DNA of 64,000 nucleotides from SMYC01 sp965197495 (GTDB taxonomy: Bacteria; Acidobacteriota; Vicinamibacteria; Marinacidobacterales; SMYC01), in NCBI GenBank assembly GCA_965197495.1, contig OZ240210.1:2976001-3040000 (forward strand). The letters are read 5' to 3'. Positions within the stretch are counted from its first letter, which is position 1, and each line of letters begins with the position of its first letter. This document shows positions 45,384 through 53,654 of this stretch, one piece after another. The position numbers and the translations under genes are program-made. The notes below the pieces were generated by a model. The model saw nothing but the letters and a program-made list of their open reading frames with translations, ran no database searches and had not been told where the DNA came from.

Positions 45384-46494
45384 GCGTTGGTACACAAATC
45401 GCTCTTGACTCCGGCAAGCACTTCGACTCAGCTTCTCGATACATTGAGGATCGAGGAAATGAGCCGATGGCCGCGCGCAAGTCCAGCCGAGTGAACCGCA
45501 AATACAAGACGAAGTATCGCGTGACCAACTGGCGGGAGTACGAGCGTAGCCTGAGGTGCCGTGGCGACATCACTGTCTGGTTCTCCGAGGAGGCGCGCGA
45601 CGCTTGGACACCACCAAACAACGGCCGCCGCGGTGGCCAGCCGCGCTACTCGAATCTCGCAATCGTGACGGCGTTGACGTTGTGCATGGTCTTCCGCCTG
45701 CCTCTGCGACAGACCGAGGGATTCCTGGACTCGTTGTTGCGGCTGATGGACCTCGACCTAAGAGCACCAGATCACACAACGCTGTCGCGACGGAACAAAG
45801 AGGTCGACGTGCCTTCACCTAGCAGGGTGCTTGATCGCGCGATGCATCTGATCGTCGATTCCACTGGACTGAAGATCTCGGGTGCCGGTGAGTGGCACAC
45901 CCACAGGCACAAGAGCTCGAAGGCGCGTCGACAATGGCGGAAGCTGCATGTCGGCGTGGATGACGACGGCTTCATCGTGGCGGCGACGCTTACGAAGAGC
46001 AGCGAGGACGATCCGTCTACGGTCCCGAGTCTGGTTGAACAGGTCGACTCCCCGATCCGACGTTTCACAGCCGATGGGGCCTACGATACTCGGTCGGTGT
46101 ACGAGCTGCTCGGTGAGGTCGGCACCGCGGACATCAAGATCGTGATCCCGCCTCGACGAGGGGCGGTGCCTTCGGACGGCGCCGAGGGCACGTGGGCTCA
46201 GCGGAACGCGACCCTTGAGACGATTCGCAATGTCGGGCGCCAAGGCTGGCAGCGTGAGTCAGGGTATCGCCGACAGGGCGCCGTCGAGAATCTTTTCTTT
46301 AGGTACAAGCGGACGTTCGGAAGCAGCCTTCGCGCGTGCGGCTACGAATCGCAGAAGCGGGAGACGATGATCGGGTGCAATGCATTGAACCGGATGGCTG
46401 AGCTGGGCAAGCCTGAATCCCAAGCGATCGTCGGGGAGTAAGTTTGGCCCCAAAAGATCCCGTACGCCCCGAAACCGATTCATGCACCAACGCC
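45384..46494 (+). mobile_element. IS5-family element (IS903-like), complete
   Basis: Ends GGCGTTGGTACACAAATCG and, read inward from 46494, GGCGTTGGTGCATGAATCG match at 16 of 19. Length 1111 bp. No matching 9-bp flanks were found, so flanks have changed since insertion or the insertion came with a deletion. Confidence 0.85.
45467..46441 (+). CDS. IS5-family transposase
   Basis: A 324-aa DDE transposase, intact. KYRVTNWREYERSLRCRGDI and GLPLRQTEGFLDSL-type N-terminal segments; catalytic LIVDSTGLKISGAG (D), FTADGAYDTRSVYE (D) and QGAVENLFFRYKRTFG (E). Related to but clearly distinct from the dead copy at 29518. Confidence 0.92.
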   Translation: MAARKSSRVNRKYKTKYRVTNWREYERSLRCRGDITVWFSEEARDAWTPPNNGRRGGQPRYSNLAIVTALTLCMVFRLPLRQTEGFLDSLLRLMDLDLRAPDHTTLSRRNKEVDVPSPSRVLDRAMHLIVDSTGLKISGAGEWHTHRHKSSKARRQWRKLHVGVDDDGFIVAATLTKSSEDDPSTVPSLVEQVDSPIRRFTADGAYDTRSVYELLGEVGTADIKIVIPPRRGAVPSDGAEGTWAQRNATLETIRNVGRQGWQRESGYRRQGAVENLFFRYKRTFGSSLRACGYESQKRETMIGCNALNRMAELGKPESQAIVGE

Positions 46495-46630
46495 CTTTGG
46501 ACGTGGTGAGGCGAACGGGGACGTTTCAAATCCGCGCTCGTTGATGCGAAATGCCGGTGCGCGTATTGTGCGTTTTCTCGCATTTGTCGAATTGGTATGG
46601 AAAAATGCGGGCATAAGAAGATCTAGCGGA

Positions 46631-47376
46631 CTATTTCCTAGTGTGCTGGTCGTGCAACAAGCGCAGCAGAACACCATTGCTCCAGCCAAAGCCGTCTTGT
46701 GACGGGTACTCACCGCCGCCCGCCTCAAGAGAGGTGTCGATCACATTGTATTTCTCCATCATCTTGCCAGTCTCAGAGTAGATCTTCGTGTTGATGGTGA
46801 TCCAGCGATCGGCGATGGCATCAGCGAGCTGATTCTGTTGGTAGTTACGCAACCCCTTGACCGTGAGCCAGTGCAAAGGCGCCCAGCCGTTGGGGGCATC
46901 CCACTGCTGACCGGTTATCATCGGTGTGGTGATCACGCCGCCGAGTTTCAGGAAGTCCCGCTCGATCGTGGCGGCGACCAACTTCGCGTGCTCAGGCGTG
47001 GCGAGTTCAAAGAACAGCGGATAGGTCATGGCCAGCGACAGACGGCCGGTATGCTGCGCCTCGATGAAATTGTAATCTTGGAACACACCGCTGTTCTCGT
47101 CCCAAAAATAAGTCTGCATGGCCTCTCGGCGCGCGTCGGCCAGCTCAACGTAGTGGTGATGCATGGCGTTGTCGCCCTTGAACTCGTATGCCTTGGCTAG
47201 GGTCTCTTCCAAATTGTACAGCAGGGGAACCTCTTGGAATCCGGGAACAGGCGTGCCATCTGCACGGCATCGAACACTTCCGGAAAGTCCTTGCTGGGCT
47301 GGATATAGGTGAACGCTTGTGCATTGACTAGACAGCCGAGCACAAGAGCCAAAACGACCATTTTGAGTCGGCGCAT
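46631..47376 (-). pseudogene. Periplasmic trehalase (GH37), internal deletion
   Basis: Begins with ATG 47376 and a signal peptide (RRLKMVVLALVLGCLVNAQA), then the family start YIQPSKDFPEVFDAVQMARL FPDSK. The sequence then jumps near 47235 into another frame at VPLLYNLEETLAKAYEFKG, close to 300 residues further on in normal trehalases. The end is typical: TGQQWDAPNGWAPLHWL and GGGEYPSQDGFGWSNGV. The N-terminal (alpha/alpha) barrel with one catalytic acid is lost, so it is inactive. Codon use and GC look lower than in the neighbours. Confidence 0.85.
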
Positions 47377-47466
47377 TTCTTTCTCCTACTGCTGGTTATT
47401 TTGCATTTGCAAGGACAAACCGCAGTGGTTGCTATTTGACTTGACTGTTCCCCCCGCGCCAGTTCG

Positions 47467-47577
47467 TCACGCGGTGGTCTTTTCCTTCACAGCCTTCTTG
47501 CCGTGAAGGAACGTCTGCGTCGGGGTCCGGCGTTGACACCGCTTGCCCTGATGCGTCCGCTGGTTATTGTACTCCCA
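47467..47577 (-). pseudogene. IS481-type integrase, C-terminal remnant
   Basis: WEYNNQRTHQGKRCQRRTPT followed by QTFLHGKKA and a TGA stop match the end of IS481-family transposases. Only about 37 codons remain. Confidence 0.7.
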
Positions 47578-47920
47578 CAGCCACACAGGCCTCAGGGTGC
47601 CATGGATCCCAACCGGCCGGGTAGACATGAGACTGAGGAGATAGAGCTTCCCTCGCTAGTCGGACCAGCCATGAGCGAGTGGAGGCGACCCGGACCGTTA
47701 CGGCCGGAAGCACCTGACGCCACTGGTTTGGTGACAAAGGGAACGTCGAGCGGTATAACTGCCGGTGCAACCGACGAGCGGCGTGCGTTACCGATTTTCC
47801 GATGCCGCTCGCGGCTGACCTTTACGTTACATTGCGACACGAAGTCGCGTAATCGAATGTGTTGAGAAAGGAGAAAAGAAGCAAACACGTGGTGTATCTC
47901 CACCATCACCCTACGCGAGC
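47578..47920. other. Gap before the group II intron, no recognised gene
   Basis: About 340 bp without a convincing frame; probably eroded IS481 or other mobile DNA. The last bases are the 5' exon of the intron and contain a short GGTG-CACC hairpin. Confidence 0.45.
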
Positions 47921-48164
47921 GTGCGGGTTGCGCGCTGTGCAACCGGTTCGAAGCCTCGCGGACAATGTACCGAATCGGGTCCGTACCTGGCGACAGGAGA
48001 ACCCCTCCGGAAGCTCCATCTGGTTAAGGGCTAGGGTTGGACAATATGGTGAGACTAATCGAAGAACTGCAGCGCCGTCAGTGAGGTATAGACCTACGGG
48101 AGCTAATAGGTCGCAGGCATGCTTCCTTGTGTTCGCATGCGTGGCCAGGCTGCAGGCTTTTTAA

Positions 48165-48353
48165 CCCTAATCGCAAAATCTTCAAAGCACGAAAACGCGA
48201 AACAGCCGCACTGGGCGCAGGCGAGAAGCTCGTGCTGGGGCACCCACTCGCCGCCACTATAGGTGATTCTGCACGGTGTATGCAGAACCTGGAAAAGGTG
48301 CTATTCACGAGGCCAAAGACCTCAGACACGGTGACGTTTATTTGCGATTAGGG
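48165..48353. mobile_element. 189-bp TTAA-flanked miniature inverted-repeat element, copy 2
   Basis: Ends CCCTAATCGCAAA and TTTGCGATTAGGG, TTAA at 48161-48164 and 48354-48357. Same length as copy 1 with about four substitutions. Removing it and one TTAA restores a hairpin, TGCAGGC...GCCTGCA (48151-48157 with 48360-48366), so the insertion is in the terminal loop of an intron stem. Confidence 0.93.
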
Positions 48354-48662
48354 TTAACTGCCTGCACGGGATCGAAGAGCCACCGGCGTAGAGGTTCCAC
48401 CTAAGTTGTCGGAAAAAGCGATTACGTGGAACGTGGAAAAGTCGTTACTCCGCCATGTGCAATGCATGGCAAGCCGACCGTAAGGCAGGCCGATGGAGGA
48501 GCGACAATGAGAGGTCGGAAAAAGCAAAAGCCGTTTTGTAATGGGACGGATAGAGCATGGAAGATGGCTCAACGCGAAAATCGGAGGCATCCTGCCCCGG
48601 TGAAGTGCGTGCCCACGTCCGACAGGTGTTCCGTTGCGAGAGAAAGTGGAGAATCTTCGTAG

Positions 48663-50153
48663 ATGGGAAAGCAAAAGACGGCTTCGGCCGGTGCGCCCAG
48701 AGACGACGCTGTGGAATGGTCGAAAGTTGATTGGAACCGCGCCCATGGCGAAGTCAGAAGACTGCAGTTGCGTATCGCAAAGGCTGTGAAGGAGGGCCGG
48801 TGGAACAAGGTTCAGACCTTGCAACGCCTGCTCACGCGCTCGTTCTACGCCAAGCTCCTGGCTGTGAAACGAGTGACCTCGAACAAGGGGAAGAATACCC
48901 TTGGCGTTGACGGTGTCTTGTGGCAAGGCGCTCGAGCCAAATGGCGGGCTACAACAAGCCTGCGCCGACGTGGCTACAACCCTCAGCCGCTGAGACGGAT
49001 TTATATCCCGAAGAAGAACGGCAAAAAACGCCCCCTATCCATACCCTGCATGCACGACCGAGCGATGCAGGCGTTGTACAAACTGGCGCTAGCACCGATG
49101 GCGGAAACCACGGCCGACGGAAACTCTTATGGGTTTCGTGAAAGCCGGGGTTGTGCCGACGCCGTGGCTGCCGCTTTCAACGCCTTGTCAAAGCCGAACT
49201 CGGCACCATGGGTACTGGAAGCGGATATTGCGGGCTGCTATGACAACATCAGTCAGGGATGGATGCTGAACAACATCCCCGTGGACCGTGAAGTTCTTCG
49301 CAAGTGGCTCAGGGCAGGGTACGTTGAAAACGGCATACTGTACCCTTCGCGAAAAGGAACACCGCAGGGTGGGATTATCTCTCCCACTCTCGCGAACATG
49401 ACGCTAGATGGACTGGAGCGGGCCGTCCGCAACGCAGTTCCTCGTCGCTCTCGCGTCAACTTCGTACGCTATGCCGACGATTTTATTGTGACAGGCAAAT
49501 CCAAACGCCTGTTGGAAGAAAACGTCCGGCCCGCGGTCGAAGAGTTCCTTGCTGAGCGCGGTCTAACTTTATCAGCAGAGAAGACCGCGATCACGCATAT
49601 AAATAGCGGATTTACGTTCCTGGGGCAAACCTTCCGCAAGCGCGGGAATGTGCTGCGCATCATCCCGTCGAGTGAGGGAGTCCTCGCCCTCAAGCAGAAG
49701 CTAGGAGATACCATCCGTGAATACGTCAGCGCGCCAATGCCTGCTCTCATCAAGAAGCTGAACCAGATGCTTCGGGGTTGGGGCAACTACCACCGACACG
49801 TAGTGGCATCGGAAGCCTTTTCGAGTGTCGACACGTATGTCTATGAACGACTTTGGCGAATGCTACGTCGTCGCCATCCCAAAAAGTCCAAGAAGTGGCT
49901 GGTCAAGAAATACTGGTCCACTCCGGGACACAAGTGGGTGTTCTCGACGACAGCAAAGACGAAGAGTGGCAAGCGCCGATACATGGTGCAACGTCTCAGT
50001 TCTATAGGCATTCGGCGACACATCAAGGTCAAGGCGGAGGCGAACCCGTACATGCCCGAATACGGCGGCTACTTCTGGCGCCGTCGGAACCATCGGGCCT
50101 CGCGTCTTTTTCCTGCCTTTTCGGCACGAGAATATCGAGCCATGGCCATATAA
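48663..50153 (+). CDS. ltrA: Group II intron reverse transcriptase/maturase
   Basis: A 496-aa intron-encoded protein for splicing and retrohoming. RT motifs in order: NTLGVDGVLW, PLRRIYIPKKNGKKRPLSIP, SYGFRESRGCADAVAAAF, VLEADIAGCYDNIS, GTPQGGIISPTLANMTLDGL, VRYADDFIVTGKS (active-site YADD) and GFTFLGQTFRKR. Domain X (maturase) follows. The protein ends soon after NPYMPEYGGYF without a Cys-rich HNH domain, so it probably lacks endonuclease activity. Frame intact. Confidence 0.93.
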   Translation: MGKQKTASAGAPRDDAVEWSKVDWNRAHGEVRRLQLRIAKAVKEGRWNKVQTLQRLLTRSFYAKLLAVKRVTSNKGKNTLGVDGVLWQGARAKWRATTSLRRRGYNPQPLRRIYIPKKNGKKRPLSIPCMHDRAMQALYKLALAPMAETTADGNSYGFRESRGCADAVAAAFNALSKPNSAPWVLEADIAGCYDNISQGWMLNNIPVDREVLRKWLRAGYVENGILYPSRKGTPQGGIISPTLANMTLDGLERAVRNAVPRRSRVNFVRYADDFIVTGKSKRLLEENVRPAVEEFLAERGLTLSAEKTAITHINSGFTFLGQTFRKRGNVLRIIPSSEGVLALKQKLGDTIREYVSAPMPALIKKLNQMLRGWGNYHRHVVASEAFSSVDTYVYERLWRMLRRRHPKKSKKWLVKKYWSTPGHKWVFSTTAKTKSGKRRYMVQRLSSIGIRRHIKVKAEANPYMPEYGGYFWRRRNHRASRLFPAFSAREYRAMAI

Positions 50154-50204
50154 TCGAGGTGCAACAACCGGGGCGCTCCCCAAGGGCGTCTTTCTGGAAT
50201 GCTT

Positions 50205-50238
50205 GAGCCGTATGACGGAAACCTTTCAAGTACGGTTC
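50205..50238 (+). ncRNA. Group II intron domain V
   Basis: 34-nt hairpin GAGCCGTATGACGGAAACCT...AGTACGGTTC with paired GAGCCGTA/TACGGTTC, the catalytic heart of the intron. Confidence 0.88.
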
Positions 50239-50389
50239 TTAGGGGGACCGGGGGTCGTAAGGCCCCTCGGTCTACCCGGTCCAGACGATGTCACAGGAGG
50301 GCTTCGTCTTAGATTGTGAGCGCGGAGATCAACTCCGCGTCATCACCTTACTAATTACCGGGACATCGATCTGCCCTTCTTGGCTGGCT

Positions 50390-50500
50390 TCAGAAGCTGT
50401 ATATGGATGAGAAAGACACGGTATTTACCAGATCCGACAGATCGACAGCGAAGTCCATCTGGAACTTCTGGAAAGCCACGCCGAAACCCAACGCGGAGTG
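50390..50500 (-). pseudogene. 3' end of the outer-membrane protein gene split by IS66
   Basis: Reads HSALGFGVAFQKFQMDFAVD then LSDLVNTVSFSSIYSF and TGA. The last residue is Phe, as usual for outer-membrane beta-barrels. It continues directly from the protein coded at 53655-54922 (ends ...DDEVHFA) once IS66 and one 8-bp duplication are removed. Confidence 0.85.
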
Positions 50501-50587
50501 GTGAGTTTCCGACAAGCGTGCATGAAATTGGAAGGCGTTAAGCGCTAGATTTGTCCTCCGAGAACAGGAAGCTAAAGGAGGTCAGGG

Positions 50588-50998
50588 ATGAAAGGAAAGA
50601 AGGAGGTAAAGGCGCTTCCTAAGCGTCTGAATCGAGGAGTTGAGCGATTCGAGAAATGGCGAGCGACTCGTGAGAATCGCAGAATCCCGGAAGCACTATG
50701 GAAGATAGCGACGGGCCTGGCGAGCGAGTATGGAGTTCATCGGACGTCGCGTGCATTGAGGTTGAACTCCGAAGAGCTGAAGAGGCGTTGGTCGTCATCA
50801 GGGGAAGGAAAAGCAAAACCGAGCGCGGAGGCGGAAGCTAGTTCGTTTGTGCCTCTGATAGCGCCTGGGCTCGTGGGCGGCGAAGGTGCGGCGGAGTACA
50901 AGGGTGTGGACGGCGCTTGGATGCGGGTGGAGTGGAAGGGAGCGAGTCCGGACCTGGCGCGGTTGAGCGAGAGCTTTTTCTTCGGTGGTCGGTCGTGA
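50588..50998 (+). CDS. tnpA: IS66 accessory protein TnpA
   Basis: A 136-aa first gene of IS66. It begins MKGKKEVKALPKRLNRGVER and has a helical EALWKIATGLASEYGVHRTS segment like other IS66 TnpA proteins. AGGAGGTCAGGG lies just upstream. Its stop overlaps the tnpB GTG start. Confidence 0.75.
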   Translation: MKGKKEVKALPKRLNRGVERFEKWRATRENRRIPEALWKIATGLASEYGVHRTSRALRLNSEELKRRWSSSGEGKAKPSAEAEASSFVPLIAPGLVGGEGAAEYKGVDGAWMRVEWKGASPDLARLSESFFFGGRS

Positions 50999-51351
50999 TC
51001 CAAGTAACGCCGCAGATGCGGATCTTGTTGGCGGTGGGTGCTGCGGACTTCCGCCGTGGGATCGACGGGTTGGCGCGGCTGTGTCGTGAGGAGCTATCGC
51101 GGGATCCGTTTAGCGGGACGGTGTTCGTGTTCTGCAATCGACGGCGGACATCGGTGAAACTGCTCGTCTACGATGGCCAAGGGTTTTGGTTGCTCCAAAA
51201 GCGATTGTTGAAGGGACGTTTCCGTCACTGGCCTGGGGGAGGAAAGCATCAGAGTCTGGAAGCGCACGAGCTTGGGGTTCTGTTGTCGGGAGGAGATCCC
51301 GCGGCAGCGAAAGGAGCGCCTCAGTGGCGAGCGGTGGGGGTGCCAGCGTGA
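50995..51351 (+). CDS. tnpB: IS66 accessory protein TnpB
   Basis: A 118-aa IS66 Orf2 protein: IQVTPQMRILLAVGAADFRR, GIDGLARLCREELSRDPFSG and VFCNRRRTSVKLLVYDGQGF are the conserved core. Needed with TnpA for transposition in active IS66 elements. GTGA overlap with tnpA indicates coupling. Confidence 0.92.
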   Translation: MIQVTPQMRILLAVGAADFRRGIDGLARLCREELSRDPFSGTVFVFCNRRRTSVKLLVYDGQGFWLLQKRLLKGRFRHWPGGGKHQSLEAHELGVLLSGGDPAAAKGAPQWRAVGVPA

Positions 51352-51414
51352 GGGTGAAACGAATTGTGAAAAAGGGGTTACGTTCTATCGAACGATCCTC
51401 TAAGCTTTTGTCTC

Positions 51415-51690
51415 ATGAACGGTGTTCGGTATCGCGGCCGGGAAGTGAGCGAAGCGGAAATCGAGTTCATCCGCGAGCTCATCGCCGCCCATCCCAAGGC
51501 AAGCCGTCGCGCGCTGTCGTTGAGGCTGTGTACGGCGTGGCAATGGGTGCAACCGAACGGCGCACCGTGCGACGCGATCGCTCGAGGGCTTCTGCTCAGC
51601 CTTCACCGCTCGTCTCGAATCGAGCTTCCGGAGCCGCGGTACCGGTTCTCGACGCCGTATCACCGGAACAAACCGGGTGTGGTTTGTCCA
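51415..51690 (+). pseudogene. DUF4338 (DruA-like) protein, N-terminal fragment
   Basis: NGVRYRGREVSEAEIEFIRE, LIAAHPKASRRALSLRLCTA and IARGLLLSLHRSSRIELPEP match the start of DUF4338 proteins, which are known from transposon-like genes and as DruA in Druantia defence loci. Only about 90 residues remain before an IS256 fragment on the other strand. Not a functional defence gene. Confidence 0.65.
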
Positions 51691-52123
51691 GACTCGATTC
51701 GTAATTTCGGGTCGATACCCCCACCAGGATCTGGTTCAGCACTCGCTCCGGAAGCGGGTCTTCTTCGCGGAAGGCTTCGAAGTGTGGAAGCGACGCCTCC
51801 TCGCCCGACTTCGAACGAACTCGAGGTCGCGACACTTGGATTCGACGACCGCCGAAGCTCAGCTCCCCATCCGTGCTCCCCCAGTGGTTATGAGTTCGCT
51901 CCTTCTCGTGCTTGCCCTTCGGCCCCGCGATCTTCTCCGCGTCCTCTCTCAGGAGTAGGTGCAATGCGGTCAGTCCTTGCTCGTACACCCATTCCGTCAG
52001 GTCCGCCTTCGTGGCCGCGATCCCAGCTATCATCGGTAGCAGTATCTGACCGACTTGGCCAACTACCTTGCCCGTAGGCGAGTGCGTTTGCTTTCTTACT
52101 GGCTTCTTTGATTTCCTTGGCAT
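51680..52123 (-). pseudogene. IS256-family (mutator-type) transposase, N-terminal fragment
   Basis: About 145 residues from ATG 52123: LHLLLREDAEKIAGPKGKHE, GELSFGGRRIQVSRPRVRSK and EEDPLPERVLNQILVGVSTR NYESSL. The catalytic core is missing; the sequence ends against the DUF4338 fragment. Confidence 0.78.
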
Positions 52124-52132
52124 GGTGGCTCC

Positions 52133-53632
52133 TTGTCCCCCTCTGGAGACGGTTGGTTTGGCAGATCTATTCTTAGGCCGGCCAAGGAGCCGCCGCTACC
52201 CCAAATTCAACATCCGGCGGGACATCCCCGTGGTACGCCGAGCGAGGGTGACGAGCCAGACAAGAGCAGTAAGCGGCGCAAGGGCAAGAGTCACGGTAAA
52301 AACGGCGCGGACGCCTACAAGGGCGCGGAGCGGATCCGTATCGCTCGCGATGAGCTGAAGCACGGGCAGCGGTGTCCGGAGTGCGAGACGGGCAAGGTCT
52401 ATGCGAAGAAGCCGAAGGTGCTCGTGCGCATCACCGGCGAGCCTCCTCTGCGAGCGACGCGCTATGAGCTCGAGCGATTCCGATGCAGCCTCTGCGGCGA
52501 GACCTTCACAGCAAGCGCCCCTGATGGCGTGGGCGACGAGAAGTACGACGCGAGGGCAGCGGCCATGATTGGACTGCTGAGGTACGGGAGCGGGCTTCCC
52601 TTCAATCGTCTAGAAGGCCTGCAGGGGTCCATGGGCATTCCCCTGCCGGCCTCGACCCAGTGGGATATCGTTCGAGATGTTGGCGTGGAGCTCAAGCTCG
52701 TCCTTGAGGAGCTGATCCGGCAAGCGGCTGATGGCGATGTGCTCTACAACGACGACACGGGGATGAAGGTTCTTTCCCTCATGAACGAGCCGCCCGAGCC
52801 AGGGGACGGCGTCGGTGCCGAGCGCACCGGGCTCTTTACCTCAGGGATCGTTTCCACGAAGCAGGGGCGGAGGATCGCGCTTTTCTTTACCGGACGCAAG
52901 CATGCAGGCGAGAACCTCAGCCACGTTCTCGCACAAAGGGCTTCCGAGCTCCCTCCGCCGATCCAGATGTGCGATGCCCTGTCACGCAATCCTCCCAAGG
53001 AATTCGAAACCATCCTCGCAAACTGCTTGACACATGGCCGTAGGAACTTCGTCAAGGTTGTGGAGAACTTCCCGCAAGAGTGCCGCTACGTGATTGAGGT
53101 GCTTGCAAAAGTGTACCGAAACGACGCCCTCGCTCGCGAGCGAGAACTTTCGCCCGAGCAACGATTGCGCTTCCATCAAGCCAAAAGCGAACCGATTCTC
53201 AAAAAGCTCAAGGCTTGGTTCAAGGTGCAGATTGACGACAAGAAGGTGGAACCGAACTCAGGTCTTGGCGAGGCCATCCGTTACATGCTCAAACACTGGG
53301 AGAAGCTCACCCGATTCCTGAAGGTGCCAGGCGCACCCCTCGACAATAATCTGTGTGAACGTTCATTGAAGAAAGCTATTCTTCATCGAAAGAACTCTCT
53401 GTTCTACAAGACGAAAAACGGCGCCCAGGTCGGAGACATCTTCCTCAGCCTCATTCATACCGCCGAGCTCAACGGCATCGATCCCTTCCATTACCTCACC
53501 GAGCTCATTCGACATCGCGGCGAAATCGCGGGGAGAACCGTCGACTGGCTGCCCTGGAACTACCGCGACACATTCGCTCGTGGCTCCGAAAACGACCAGA
53601 CGCACGCTCGTCTCAAAGAAATCAGACCTTGA
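52133..53632 (+). CDS. tnpC: IS66 transposase TnpC, N-terminus altered
   Basis: About 499 aa in the open frame. The conserved part starts near KSSKRRKGKSHGKNGADAYK; zinc ligands CPECETGK and CSLCGETF follow, then LLRYGSGLPFNRLEGLQGSM and the DDE core: VLYNDDTGMKVL (D), QMCDALSRNPP (D), LDNNLCERSLKKAILHRKNS (E). The usual N-terminal leucine zipper-like segment is replaced by an unrelated ~45-residue leader from the foreign stretch, so activity is uncertain. Confidence 0.85.
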   Translation: MSPSGDGWFGRSILRPAKEPPLPQIQHPAGHPRGTPSEGDEPDKSSKRRKGKSHGKNGADAYKGAERIRIARDELKHGQRCPECETGKVYAKKPKVLVRITGEPPLRATRYELERFRCSLCGETFTASAPDGVGDEKYDARAAAMIGLLRYGSGLPFNRLEGLQGSMGIPLPASTQWDIVRDVGVELKLVLEELIRQAADGDVLYNDDTGMKVLSLMNEPPEPGDGVGAERTGLFTSGIVSTKQGRRIALFFTGRKHAGENLSHVLAQRASELPPPIQMCDALSRNPPKEFETILANCLTHGRRNFVKVVENFPQECRYVIEVLAKVYRNDALARERELSPEQRLRFHQAKSEPILKKLKAWFKVQIDDKKVEPNSGLGEAIRYMLKHWEKLTRFLKVPGAPLDNNLCERSLKKAILHRKNSLFYKTKNGAQVGDIFLSLIHTAELNGIDPFHYLTELIRHRGEIAGRTVDWLPWNYRDTFARGSENDQTHARLKEIRP

Positions 53633-53654
53633 CGCACGCTTGCCGGAAACTCAC

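Larger units (their letters stand above)
47921..50275 (+). ncRNA. Group II intron with internal maturase gene
   Basis: The 5' end GTGCG (47921) fits the GUGYG consensus. Domain V lies at 50205-50238 (GAGCCGTATGACGG...CAAGTACGGTTC), and a domain VI-like hairpin follows (GGGGGACCGGGGG...CCCCTCGGTCTAC), ending near CTAC at 50275. The intron encodes its own reverse transcriptase (48663-50153). A miniature element is inserted in its 5' RNA half. Ends are estimated within a few bases. The class was not determined. Confidence 0.85.
50501..53654 (+). mobile_element. IS66-family element containing other IS debris
   Basis: Ends GTGAGTTTCCGACAAGCGTG and, read inward from 53654, GTGAGTTTCCGGCAAGCGTG match at 19 of 20. 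The flanking 8 bp GCGGAGTG (50493-50500) and GCGAAGTG (53655-53662) match at seven positions, the expected 8-bp IS66 duplication. tnpA and tnpB are followed by a foreign stretch (DUF4338 and IS256 pieces, about 51360-52125) and then tnpC. Confidence 0.9.

Noticed and set aside
51415..51690. A working Druantia-type defence gene
   Set aside because: Only the first ~90 residues of a DUF4338 protein are present, no other Druantia genes are nearby, and the piece is inside IS66.
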